Assembly (NCBI RefSeq): GCF_903819335.1
Contig: NZ_CAIJDE010000017.1
Location: forward strand, 248,001-312,000
Direction: 5' to 3'
From: Flavobacterium panici
GTDB taxonomy: Bacteria > Bacteroidota > Bacteroidia > Flavobacteriales > Flavobacteriaceae
Length of the DNA stretch: 64,000 nucleotides
In this document: positions 40,341 to 48,537 of the stretch, in pieces
Layout: the number at the start of each line of letters is the position of its first letter
Numbering within the stretch: the first letter of the stretch is position 1
Program-made: the position numbers and the translations under genes
Notes under the pieces: model-generated
The model's database searches: none
Told to the model about the DNA's origin: nothing
The model's input: only the letters and a program-made list of their open reading frames with translations

Positions 40341-41522
40341 TTAACTGAATAAAACTCTAAACAATGCCTTTATAAAAGGCAATTTTGGACATTTTAAAAT
40401 GACTTGAAGGTCTTCAAATAAATTGGTTTCTTCATCTAAGAATTTAAAAATCAATTGTGGATTTCCTTTTTTGAATAAAGAAGAAAAAATAGACCTTCCT
40501 AATTCATTATGGCGATACAGAATATCTAAAAGCAATAAATCATAAAACCAGAATCGGCTTTTTTTATGAAACGCTTTCATACTGAACGATTCCGGGATTT
40601 TTGGAGAACTATTATCACTAAGAAACTTTATTAATTCTGAGGATTTTTTATCTGAATTTTTGAAAGTATAACCCGTACTTGCTTTTGTCCATCCGCCGGC
40701 AGTTCCAATGTTTAAAACACGTTTAGTGTTTTTCTTCCAAAAAGGATAAGAAGTCATTGGGATGCTTCCCTGCTCCTTTTCGATAATTTCAAATTGGTGT
40801 GTTCCGAGTTTCTGCAAATAGATTTGAATTTCATTTTCGTATTCTTCCGTAGGAAGCAGTTTCTCCGAAAACAAAGTATATTCAACCAAAGCTTCAGTTT
40901 TAGAAGTTGGCAAGACATACATAAATCTTGTATTTCCTTTTTGTTCTACCGAAAAATCCATGAAAATAACTTCTTCAGGATTGAAAACTTCTGATTCTGA
41001 TTTTACAAACCAACCCACAAAATGCTGCTGTAAAACCGGATATTTCGTTTGACTTTCGGCGAAAGCCTTTGTATAAATGCTGTTGAATAAATAATTACAG
41101 GTATATCTGTTTTGTTCTGTACCAACAAAAACATGCGTTTCGAGTTCGTTGATGTCGGTTACTTTTTCATTTAGAAAAGTAATATTCGGTTGATTTGAAA
41201 TAGCATCGAAAACGAAATTATAAAAATCTAATCCGTTGATTTTATTATAGGTATAGGGTTTTAATTGAAGATCTCGTTTAAAGTTTTTATTGGCAAATAA
41301 AGCCAAATCCCATTTTTTAGAGATAATTGGATTCCAAATTGAATCTTCTTTTTCCCAAAAACACCAGGTTCTGTCATTTGTTTTCTTCGAATCCTGATCT
41401 AAAAGCAAAATTGATTTATCAGAGAATTTTCCAGATAAAACCATTTTATAAACTGTCATTAAAGACGCCAGTCCGGTTCCTGTAAAAATGTAATCGAAGT
41501 GTTTAATTTGCGAAGAATTCAT
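40341..41522 (-). CDS. crtY: Lycopene cyclase (CrtY type)
   Basis: A 393-residue FAD/NAD-binding protein of the lycopene cyclase family, converting lycopene to beta-carotene on the route to zeaxanthin-type flavobacterial pigments. The dinucleotide loop is FTGTGLASLM near residue 12, DRTWCFWE is the family signature, and MDFSVEQ, SYPFWKK and GTAGGWTKASTGYTF follow. ATG 41522 is the likely start; a longer version needs TTG. It starts 18 bases after the thioredoxin gene, probably in one transcript. Other carotenoid genes are not in this window. Confidence 0.88.
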   Translation of the reverse strand: MNSSQIKHFDYIFTGTGLASLMTVYKMVLSGKFSDKSILLLDQDSKKTNDRTWCFWEKEDSIWNPIISKKWDLALFANKNFKRDLQLKPYTYNKINGLDFYNFVFDAISNQPNITFLNEKVTDINELETHVFVGTEQNRYTCNYLFNSIYTKAFAESQTKYPVLQQHFVGWFVKSESEVFNPEEVIFMDFSVEQKGNTRFMYVLPTSKTEALVEYTLFSEKLLPTEEYENEIQIYLQKLGTHQFEIIEKEQGSIPMTSYPFWKKNTKRVLNIGTAGGWTKASTGYTFKNSDKKSSELIKFLSDNSSPKIPESFSMKAFHKKSRFWFYDLLLLDILYRHNELGRSIFSSLFKKGNPQLIFKFLDEETNLFEDLQVILKCPKLPFIKALFRVLFS

Positions 41523-41540
41523 TCTCAAAAATAAGAAAAT

Positions 41541-42005
41541 TTATTCTTTCAGTTTTTCTAAAAAAAGGTTAAAATCCTTTGGACTCAAATAATTGCTGTA
41601 CTGCAGTATAATCTCGTTTTTCTCATTCAAGACACATAAAACTGGATATAGAATTTGATTATTAATTGTTCCGAGCTGTAAAGCCAGTTCGTGAATACCC
41701 ACATTATTTCCCAAAGGTTTGTATTTAAATGTCTGATTATTAAATGCAATATCTCGCTTTTCTTCGGCATTCAAATCAATGAAATAGAAATCTGAGTTCA
41801 GTTTTTCGATAATTTTCTGGTTTTTAAATGTCGTTGCTTTCATTCGCTGGCAAAACTGGCACCAATCGGTATGGATGAAAACGATGATTTTTCGTTTTTG
41901 AATTTGCTGTAAACTATCTACTTCTTCAAAAGTGTTGCTTTTTAACTGGCAGAATCCTGTTGAGGTTATTCCGAAGAAGAAGATTAGGAAAAATAGCTTT
42001 TTCAT
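41541..42005 (-). CDS. Exported thioredoxin-fold protein
   Basis: A 154-residue thioredoxin-like protein with a signal peptide (ending STGFCQ, about residue 20). The redox motif is WCQFC (Cys49, Cys52) in HTDWCQFCQRM, typical of periplasmic reductants of the DsbD-C/TlpA-like type. The start at 42005 is chosen for the signal peptide; the upstream extension would run into a palindromic element. It lies between the TonB receptor and lycopene cyclase genes on one strand. Confidence 0.82.
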   Translation of the reverse strand: MKKLFFLIFFFGITSTGFCQLKSNTFEEVDSLQQIQKRKIIVFIHTDWCQFCQRMKATTFKNQKIIEKLNSDFYFIDLNAEEKRDIAFNNQTFKYKPLGNNVGIHELALQLGTINNQILYPVLCVLNEKNEIILQYSNYLSPKDFNLFLEKLKE

Positions 42006-42060
42006 TTTGTTGTTTTTTAGCCCACAGATTTTACAGATTATTATGTCTTTTCGTACCATT

Positions 42061-42162
42061 AAACTGGACTGAAGTCCAGCCCTACAACATAGTTCGTTCC
42101 GTTGGAACTTCAAGAGCCATAGGCTCGATTCATATTGTAGAGCTGGACTTCAGTCCAGTTTA
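42061..42162. repeat. Gene-less copy of the Y1 element A palindrome
   Basis: Starts AAACTGGACTGAAGTCCAGC, contains GTTCCGTTGGAAC and GAGCCATAGGCTC hairpins, and ends GCTGGACTTCAGTCCAGTTT. All parts also occur at 8002-8216 and 8815-9000, but here without a transposase. Confidence 0.92.
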
Positions 42163-42193
42163 ATTATGAATTGCATTATTGTCGCCCATAAAT

Positions 42194-44455
42194 TTACCTC
42201 AAAGTATATCGCAACCCAAAAAAACCACGAATAGTCTGATTTTGCCCATAAACATAAGTTGTATCAAAAGTCAATCCGTATGGGTTATCTGGAGTTCTCA
42301 GTACTTTTCCAGCTGCATCGTATTGCACATTTTTATCAAAAGGATCATTTGTTCTCGAAATCAAAAACGGATTATTCTGCTTTGGAGTAAAGTTCAGCAA
42401 ATTTTTGATACCTCCGTAAAGTTCGAAATTTTTCCAGCCTGTGTATGTAAACTGAATATTCTGAATGCTGTACCAAGGCGAATTTGGATTTCTCGGATCA
42501 TATTCATTTAACAAAGGCAGTTTCATCGGACTGTAAACATTTCCGGTATAATCCAGCAATAAATTCCATGGCTCAATTTTATAAGACACACTCCATGTTG
42601 CTGTAAATTTTTCGGTTAGAAAAGGTCTTTCTGAAATTCCGTTCTGAACATTTTTGTTGTCTAAAACCGTTGCGCCCAGAATAAACTTTAAACCATTGGT
42701 AAAATTGACATCGACATTGGTACTGATTCCCTGACTGATAGCATAACCATCAATATTATCATAAATGATTTTATTCGGATCGGTTTCATAATCTGAAATG
42801 ATTTTATTACTGAAACGGGTATAAAAAGCCGTCGTTTCAATTCCAATAAAAGTTCCGTTATTAAAGTTTATTTTCTGAATATAATTCAAATTTACGTTTA
42901 CAGATTGTTCCGGTTTTAAATCATTTTTAATTACAACTTCTCTTGAACCTGTAAGTGCCGCATGATCTTCGGTAAATAAATTCACAACCCGAAATCCCGT
43001 TCCGGCATTTAATCTGAAAATCGTATTATCATTTGCTTTAAAGCGATACGCAAATCTTGGTGTAAAAATAGAACCGTGAATCGAGTTATAATCATAACGC
43101 GCTCCCAATAAAACCTGGCTTTTTGGCGAAAATGTAATTTCATCCTGAACAAAAATCCCCGGTAACCAGGTACTTTCAGCATCTTTTGTTGCCGGAGTAT
43201 TGTCGTCATAATACGAATATCGATTTGCAATTCCGGCAAGTAAATCATTACGGCCAATCTTTTTATCCCAAGTCAATTGCAGAAAACCAATTTTTTGATT
43301 CGCAATGAATGATGTTGTTCCGTAACGACTGTCCTGATAATGCACGTTTCCAGAGAAGGAAAGCATTAGTTTTTCTTCAAACGGCAATTGATAACTTCCA
43401 ATTAATTCTGCTCTTTTAGTATAAATGCTTTCACCATAAATTTCGTCTCCTCCTCGGTATTTTTTCTCCCAGCGAACATCGCCGCCCCATCGGTCTTCGT
43501 ACATTCCGCGCGCTGCAATCGTAAAAAGGCGATTATTATTTCTCTGAAAGTTCCATTTATTAAAAACCGAAATTCGATCAGAAAGCGTTACATCTGTAAA
43601 ATTATCCTTGTCTTTATCAATAACCTGATTATAGCTAAAATAATTAATCCCTAAAAGAGAAGTTGCTTTTTTCCCTACATTAAACTTCATTCCCAAATCA
43701 AGATTGTTTTCAAAATAAGAAGTTGTAAAATAATCCGCAGAAAACATTGGAGTATTTATTGGGTTTTTAGTGATAATGTTGATCAAACCTCCAACAGCCT
43801 CACTTCCATACAGAGACGAAGCTGGACCTTTTACTATTTCTATTCGTTCCACCAAAGAATTCGGAATTCCGGATAAACCATAAACTGTGGAAAGGCTGCT
43901 TACAATTGGCATTCCGTCAATTAAAACCAACGTATACGGACCTTCGAGGCCGTTAATATGAATATCTCCCGTGTTACAAACGCCGCAATTCAACTGCGGC
44001 CGAACGCCGTTTATGTTTTGAAGCGCATCATAAATACTTGGCGTTGGATTTTTTTTGAAGAAAACCGGTGAATAAACCTCAACCGGAACGGCACTTTCTA
44101 AACGTTTCACTGGTTTTAAGGTTCCCGAAACTACTACTTCGTTAAGCTGGTTTTCATTATCTTCTAAATCAATATCAAGATTGAGGTTTTGTCCTTTTAC
44201 AATTGAAAATCTTTGAGTCACGGGTTTAAATCCAGTCGAAGTTGCCTGGATTTTTCCTTCTTCAATACTAACATTTTCAAAAACATAATAACCTAAACTA
44301 TCTGAAACTGTTTTTTGTTTTGTTCCTAATAACTGAACATTCGCGGCTTGTAATTTTTGTCCGTTGCCAGTTATAAAACCAGAGATTTTAGAAGTTTCCT
44401 GAGCAAAAGAAAAGTGTAAGTTAAATAATATCAATATCCAAATTGAATTTTTCAT
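42194..44455 (-). CDS. TonB-dependent receptor, probable metal uptake
   Basis: A 753-residue TonB-dependent transporter: signal peptide (ending FSFAQ), carboxypeptidase-regulatory-like domain, plug with QLNCGVCNTGDIHINGLEGPYTLVLIDG and YGSEAVGGLINI, then a barrel. The CGVC pair in the plug is unusual and may touch a metal or form a disulfide. Its promoter overlaps a TTTTAG-N6-CTAAAA palindrome almost identical to one upstream of mntH, so co-regulation by the DtxR-type gene is likely. ATG 44455 places the signal peptide correctly. Metal as ligand is inference. Confidence 0.88.
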   Translation of the reverse strand: MKNSIWILILFNLHFSFAQETSKISGFITGNGQKLQAANVQLLGTKQKTVSDSLGYYVFENVSIEEGKIQATSTGFKPVTQRFSIVKGQNLNLDIDLEDNENQLNEVVVSGTLKPVKRLESAVPVEVYSPVFFKKNPTPSIYDALQNINGVRPQLNCGVCNTGDIHINGLEGPYTLVLIDGMPIVSSLSTVYGLSGIPNSLVERIEIVKGPASSLYGSEAVGGLINIITKNPINTPMFSADYFTTSYFENNLDLGMKFNVGKKATSLLGINYFSYNQVIDKDKDNFTDVTLSDRISVFNKWNFQRNNNRLFTIAARGMYEDRWGGDVRWEKKYRGGDEIYGESIYTKRAELIGSYQLPFEEKLMLSFSGNVHYQDSRYGTTSFIANQKIGFLQLTWDKKIGRNDLLAGIANRYSYYDDNTPATKDAESTWLPGIFVQDEITFSPKSQVLLGARYDYNSIHGSIFTPRFAYRFKANDNTIFRLNAGTGFRVVNLFTEDHAALTGSREVVIKNDLKPEQSVNVNLNYIQKINFNNGTFIGIETTAFYTRFSNKIISDYETDPNKIIYDNIDGYAISQGISTNVDVNFTNGLKFILGATVLDNKNVQNGISERPFLTEKFTATWSVSYKIEPWNLLLDYTGNVYSPMKLPLLNEYDPRNPNSPWYSIQNIQFTYTGWKNFELYGGIKNLLNFTPKQNNPFLISRTNDPFDKNVQYDAAGKVLRTPDNPYGLTFDTTYVYGQNQTIRGFFGLRYTLR

Positions 44456-44469
44456 CGTGGTAAAATTAA

Positions 44470-44487
44470 TTTTAGACAAAACTAAAA
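44470..44487. promoter_or_regulatory. DtxR/MntR-like operator over the TonB receptor promoter
   Basis: TTTTAG-ACAAAA-CTAAAA: perfect six-base arms, spacer six. It covers a minus-strand -7 element TAGTTTTG (44477-44484), 21 bases before the start codon, a position suited to repression. Same arms as 46496-46513. Confidence 0.6.
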
Positions 44488-44595
44488 ATTAAATTTGACA
44501 AATAATCATTTTAAATTTAGAAATTTATAACTTTAGTTATGTCAATATGTTATATTTCTATTTGCTTTAAAATCTAGAGAGAAATAAAACAAGTT

Positions 44596-44727
44596 CAATA
44601 GCGTCCAGCTTTAGCTGGATGAAAATATAAACGAAACCAATAGGCTTTAGCCAAACCGATACGATTTGGCTAAAGCCTGTTTCGATTCAAATCTAATTCC
44701 CCTAGCTGAAGCTAGGGGCTATTAAAC
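44596..44727. repeat. CCAGCTTTAGCTGG / GGCTTTAGCC palindromic element, copy 2
   Basis: GTCCAGCTTTAGCTGGA, AGGCTTTAGCCAAA with its inverse TTTGGCTAAAGCCT, and CCCCTAGCTGAAGCTAGGGG. Same layout as the core of the nested block at 17774-18080. Its right end overlaps the stop codon of the flavoprotein gene. Confidence 0.88.
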
Positions 44728-45642
44728 TTTATAAACTTCAAAATCCTCGTCAATAAGATCTTTATTAATTACAGCTCCGGCGAAAGATCCTATAGAAACC
44801 GCAATGGCCACAGATCGCATTTGAGTGGTGCAATCTCCGCTCGCATAAATGCCGGCAACGTTTGTTTTCTGCATAAAATCAACTTTTAGCAAACCTTGTT
44901 CGTTTATATCGCAGCCTAAATCCGCCGGCAACGGACAATGCTGTTCAAATGGCGGTCTAGCATAAATGGCTTTTACAGCAACTTTTTCCTGATTTTTGAA
45001 AATGATATTTTTGACATATCCTTCTTCGTGTTCGAAGGAATCTATTTCTTCCTCAAAAATTTGAACACCATGTTTCTTAAGTATTTCGGTTTGTTCTAAA
45101 GTCAAAGTTGATTTTCCGTTCGTACATAATCTCAAATCTTTTGTCCAGTTCGAAATCAGTTTTGCAAAATCAAATGCCATTTCACCATTGGCAATAATAG
45201 CTGTTTTTTCATTTTTAACTTCATAACCATGACAATACGGACAATGTAAAACCGAAATTCCCCAACAGTCAGCAAAACCATTAATTTCGGGAAACAGATC
45301 TTTAATTCCGGTTGCAAACAGGATTTTCCTTGAATTGAAAGTTTCACCAGAGTCTGTTGAAACTTCAAATCCGTTTTCTTTCCCGATCGCTTTTACAGCT
45401 AGTCCGTTATAAAAATGAACCGTTTTATAGAGATCCACTTGTAATTTGGCTTTCGCCGAAATCACAGCAGGCTTTTCACCATCTTGTGTAATAAAATTAT
45501 GCGAATGCGGCGTTTGTCTGTTACAAGGCAAACCGCTGTCAATAATCAAAACCTGACGCAGAGAACGTCCTAAACTCATTGCAGCAGATAATCCGCTGTA
45601 GCTTCCGCCAATGATAATCACATCAAAATTCTTCTGTTCCAT
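44722..45642 (-). CDS. Thioredoxin-reductase-like NAD(P)/FAD oxidoreductase
   Basis: A 306-residue flavoprotein of the thioredoxin reductase-like family. GGSYSGLSAAMSLGRS (from residue 12) binds FAD, HCPYCHGYEV holds a CxxC pair near residue 133, and GIYASGDCTTQMRSVAIAVSIG is the C-terminal FAD motif. Proteins with CPYCHGYE are common next to metal or stress genes; the acceptor is not known. Follows the MerC gene by 11 bases, so likely one operon. Confidence 0.85.
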   Translation of the reverse strand: MEQKNFDVIIIGGSYSGLSAAMSLGRSLRQVLIIDSGLPCNRQTPHSHNFITQDGEKPAVISAKAKLQVDLYKTVHFYNGLAVKAIGKENGFEVSTDSGETFNSRKILFATGIKDLFPEINGFADCWGISVLHCPYCHGYEVKNEKTAIIANGEMAFDFAKLISNWTKDLRLCTNGKSTLTLEQTEILKKHGVQIFEEEIDSFEHEEGYVKNIIFKNQEKVAVKAIYARPPFEQHCPLPADLGCDINEQGLLKVDFMQKTNVAGIYASGDCTTQMRSVAIAVSIGSFAGAVINKDLIDEDFEVYKV

Positions 45643-45653
45643 AACTAATACTT

Positions 45654-46007
45654 TTAATGATTTTGTTTTTTGTGTAATTTGTAATTAATCAAATGCCCGA
45701 TGATCATCCCGATTCCGCCAAAATAAATGAGATCCAAATGAATCTCTAAGAAGATTTCAGCCAAAATACTAATCCAGATTAAACTCAATGAAACAATCAA
45801 AATCGACGAAACCAAAAGACTTGATTTTTTCGTAATTTTGAGAATTGCAAATAAGCCTATCGAAGCAAATACTAAATCGATAATTGGATTGTGACTTATG
45901 CCCAAAGGAAGTATTGTTAAAAGTGGAAAAATCAAACAATGAACCAGGCAGATTGTCGCGCTCGAAATTCCTAAAATATCGTAAAAGGATGAGGTAGTTT
46001 TCTTCAT
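45654..46007 (-). CDS. MerC-domain membrane protein
   Basis: A 117-residue protein with four hydrophobic segments and the short cysteine/histidine motif ATICLVHCLIFPLLTIL, as in MerC, a mercury transporter. In Bacteroidota, MerC-domain proteins without other mer genes often accompany Zur/Fur regulators and may handle zinc or another metal. It diverges from the Fur-type gene across a 94-base region with two palindromes. Confidence 0.8.
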   Translation of the reverse strand: MKKTTSSFYDILGISSATICLVHCLIFPLLTILPLGISHNPIIDLVFASIGLFAILKITKKSSLLVSSILIVSLSLIWISILAEIFLEIHLDLIYFGGIGMIIGHLINYKLHKKQNH

Positions 46008-46025
46008 TTCTTGTACATTTGCTTA

Positions 46026-46042
46026 TTGCAATTTTGTTGCAA
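46026..46042. promoter_or_regulatory. Zur/Fur-like box 1 (merC side)
   Basis: TTGCAATTTTGTTGCAA, a near-perfect palindrome 18 bases upstream of the MerC start and overlapping its -7 element TATATTTG (minus strand, 46040-46047; TTG 17 bases further up). Confidence 0.6.
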
Positions 46043-46067
46043 ATATACACATAAAAATCAATTGCAA
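46040..46067 (-). promoter_or_regulatory. Flavobacterial promoter of the MerC gene
   Basis: On the minus strand TTG, 17 bases, then TATATTTG (46040-46047), which lies partly within Zur/Fur-like box 1. Confidence 0.5.
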
Positions 46068-46078
46068 CATTGTTGCGT
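46062..46078. promoter_or_regulatory. Zur/Fur-like box 2 (fur side)
   Basis: GCAAC-ATT-GTTGC (46064-46076), a perfect palindrome closely related to box 1 and 23 bases upstream of the Fur-type start codon. Confidence 0.6.
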
Positions 46079-46101
46079 TAAATTTTTTAATTCAAAATAA
46101 A

Positions 46102-46494
46102 ATGAAATCTACACGTAACACTACAGCAAAGACAGCCGTTTTAGAGGTTTTTGAGAAATCTAAAACAGCATTGTCACACACCGAAATTCAAAAACAATTG
46201 AATGATGTCTGCGATCGCGTTACTATTTATAGAATTTTAGATCGTTTGGTTAACGACGATATCATTCATAAAATCTCCAATCTTGACGGCACGGTAAAAT
46301 ATGCAAAATGCAATCATTCACATCAAAGAGTACACATTCATAATCATGCTCATTTTAGCTGTGAGAACTGTCATGAAATTACTTGTCTCGAAACTGTAAA
46401 GCCAAGTTATATTATGCCTCATAATTATAAAGTAAACGAAATAAACTTCACACTTTCTGGATTATGTCCAAAATGTTTGAATTCTAACATTTAA
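46102..46494 (+). CDS. Fur-family regulator, probably Zur-like
   Basis: A 130-residue ferric-uptake-regulator family protein. The winged helix contains SHTEIQKQLNDVCDRVTIYRILDRLV; the metal-binding half has HSHQRVHIHNHAHFSCENC and CPKC, giving two CxxC pairs for structural zinc. Being small and next to a MerC gene with GCAA-type palindromes, a Zur role (zinc-responsive repression of merC and itself) fits better than iron control, but PerR or Fur cannot be excluded. Confidence 0.85.
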   Translation: MKSTRNTTAKTAVLEVFEKSKTALSHTEIQKQLNDVCDRVTIYRILDRLVNDDIIHKISNLDGTVKYAKCNHSHQRVHIHNHAHFSCENCHEITCLETVKPSYIMPHNYKVNEINFTLSGLCPKCLNSNI

Positions 46495-46495
46495 G

Positions 46496-46513
46496 TTTTA
46501 GACAAGTCTAAAA
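46496..46513. promoter_or_regulatory. DtxR/MntR-like operator upstream of mntH
   Basis: TTTTAGAC-AA-GTCTAAAA, a perfect 18-base palindrome ending 6 bases before the -33 TTG of the mntH promoter. Shares both six-base arms with 44470-44487. Confidence 0.65.
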
Positions 46514-46519
46514 ATATTG

Positions 46520-46549
46520 TTGAGCGAATATAATTTTTCTATATATTTG
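46520..46549 (+). promoter_or_regulatory. Flavobacterial promoter of mntH
   Basis: TTG (46520-46522), exactly 19 bases, then TATATTTG (46542-46549): a full match to the consensus, 19 bases before the start codon. Confidence 0.65.
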
Positions 46550-46568
46550 GTAAATCAATATATTAGAA

Positions 46569-48437
46569 ATGACCAAATCATTAGAAGAAGTTAACCAATC
46601 GGTTGCTACAGAACATAAAAAAACAGGTTTCAGGAAAATATTAGCCTTTTTAGGCCCGGCATATTTAGTAAGCGTTGGTTACATGGACCCCGGAAACTGG
46701 GCCACAGATATTGCCGGCGGAAGCCAGTTTGGCTACACTTTAGTCTGGGTTTTATTAATGAGTAACTTAATGGCTTTGCTTTTGCAGAGTTTAAGTGCAA
46801 GACTTGGAATTGTAACGCAGCGCGATTTAGCGCAGGCTTCCAGAGAAACCTATTCAAAATACATCAACTACATTTTATACTTTCTCGCCGAAATTGCGAT
46901 TGCGGCCTGTGATTTAGCAGAAGTTCTCGGAATGGCGATTGGAATTAATCTTTTATTCGGAATTCCGCTTTTTGAAGGAGTTTTGATTACCGTTTTAGAT
47001 ACTTTCCTTTTACTCTTCTTAATCAATAAAGGAATCCGAAAAATGGAAGCTTTTATTATTGTTTTGGTCGCCATTATTGGATTTTCTTTCATTTTCGAAA
47101 TGATCTTTGCAGAACCTGAAGTTCCAAAAATCCTTGCCGGGCTTATTCCTTCTATTCCAAATTCGGCTGCTTTATATATCGCAATCGGAATTATTGGGGC
47201 AACTGTAATGCCTCACAATCTTTACTTACACTCTTCTTTGGTGCAAACCAGAAAATTTGACAGAAGTCCTGCCGGAATCAAACAGGCTTTAAAATACAAT
47301 TTTATAGATTCGACAATTGCTTTGAATTTGGCTTTCTTCGTAAATGCTGCCATTTTAATTCTTGCCGCCGCAACTTTCCACAAAAACGGAATGTTTGAAG
47401 TTGCCGAAATTCAGGATGCGCATAAATTTCTGGAACCATTATTAGGAACGAAATGGGCTCCAATATTGTTTGCAGTTGCTTTAATCGCCGCGGGACAAAG
47501 CTCAACTGTAACCGGAACGCTTGCCGGACAAATTGTGATGGAAGGTTATTTACACTTACGTATCCAACCTTGGGTTCGCCGAATCATAACACGTTTAATT
47601 GCGATTGTGCCTGCTTTAATCGTTATTTGGGTTTATGGTGAAAGTGTAACAGGAAAGCTTTTAATTCTAAGTCAGGTGATTTTGAGTTTACAATTAGGTT
47701 TTGCGATTATTCCGCTGATTCATTTTGTCAGTGATAAATCAAAAATGAATGGTTTTCATATTTCGAGAACTACTCAGGTTGTTTCCTGGATTATTGCAGC
47801 CATTATTGTTTCATTGAATGCAAAGTTGGTTTATGATGAAATTACATCGTGGCTTGCAAGTTCAAGTCATCCAATAATTTTATGGCTTACGGTTGTGCCG
47901 CTTGCTTTTGCTTTTTTAGGCTTACTTCTTTACATTGTTTTTAAACCTTTTATTGCTAAAGCCAAATCAAAAACTATAAATCATTCGCCTCATAACCTGA
48001 AACTGCATTTCTCTCAAAAGAAAACTCAGGAAGTAAAAAACATCGCTGTTTCTGTCGATTTTTCTCATGCCGATGAAGCTGCACTTAATCATGCTTTCGA
48101 ATTAGGCGGAATGGATGCAAAATACACTCTTATACATGTTGTCGAAACAGTTGGCGCGTTAATGTATGGAATCCACATTCATGATCACGAAACTACAATT
48201 GATGAAAAACTATTATTAGAGTATAAAAAAATGCTTTCAGAAAAAGGATTTAACATTGAAACAGAGCTTGGTTTTGGAAAACCAAACAAAATAATTCCGG
48301 AAATCATCAACAGCGGTATTTTCGATATTTTGGTAATGGGAACCCACGGCCACACTGGATTAAAAGATATTCTTTTTGGCACAACGGTAGATAAATTGAG
48401 ACATAAAATTTCAATACCTTTGCTGATTGTTAAATAA
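46569..48437 (+). CDS. mntH: NRAMP manganese/iron transporter fused to a universal stress protein domain
   Basis: A 622-residue fusion. Residues 20-465 form an eleven-helix NRAMP divalent metal importer: DPGNW (40-44) and the VMPHN segment near 217, whose methionine marks transition-metal selectivity. Residues about 485-622 are a universal stress protein domain (KNIAVSVDFSHADEAALNHA; MGTHGHTGLKDILFG), with the GxxGHTG ATP-binding loop. The promoter carries a DtxR-like palindrome, and the DtxR-type gene follows on the same strand, so manganese control is likely. The USP domain could couple transport to ATP or stress state; inference. Confidence 0.93.
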   Translation: MTKSLEEVNQSVATEHKKTGFRKILAFLGPAYLVSVGYMDPGNWATDIAGGSQFGYTLVWVLLMSNLMALLLQSLSARLGIVTQRDLAQASRETYSKYINYILYFLAEIAIAACDLAEVLGMAIGINLLFGIPLFEGVLITVLDTFLLLFLINKGIRKMEAFIIVLVAIIGFSFIFEMIFAEPEVPKILAGLIPSIPNSAALYIAIGIIGATVMPHNLYLHSSLVQTRKFDRSPAGIKQALKYNFIDSTIALNLAFFVNAAILILAAATFHKNGMFEVAEIQDAHKFLEPLLGTKWAPILFAVALIAAGQSSTVTGTLAGQIVMEGYLHLRIQPWVRRIITRLIAIVPALIVIWVYGESVTGKLLILSQVILSLQLGFAIIPLIHFVSDKSKMNGFHISRTTQVVSWIIAAIIVSLNAKLVYDEITSWLASSSHPIILWLTVVPLAFAFLGLLLYIVFKPFIAKAKSKTINHSPHNLKLHFSQKKTQEVKNIAVSVDFSHADEAALNHAFELGGMDAKYTLIHVVETVGALMYGIHIHDHETTIDEKLLLEYKKMLSEKGFNIETELGFGKPNKIIPEIINSGIFDILVMGTHGHTGLKDILFGTTVDKLRHKISIPLLIVK

Positions 48438-48454
48438 AATAGTTCTTTTTAGAG

Positions 48455-48490
48455 GGACAAAGGTGCAGAGGTGCAAAGCGACAAAGGTTT
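48455..48490. repeat. ACAAAGGTGCAGAGG short-period repeat
   Basis: Inverse orientation of the ACCTTTG-type repeat at 1-39 and 2026-2060, between mntH and the DtxR-type gene. Confidence 0.5.
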
Positions 48491-48537
48491 CCTCTCAATC
48501 CAAAATCTAAAATTAACACTCTAAAATCTAAAATCGA

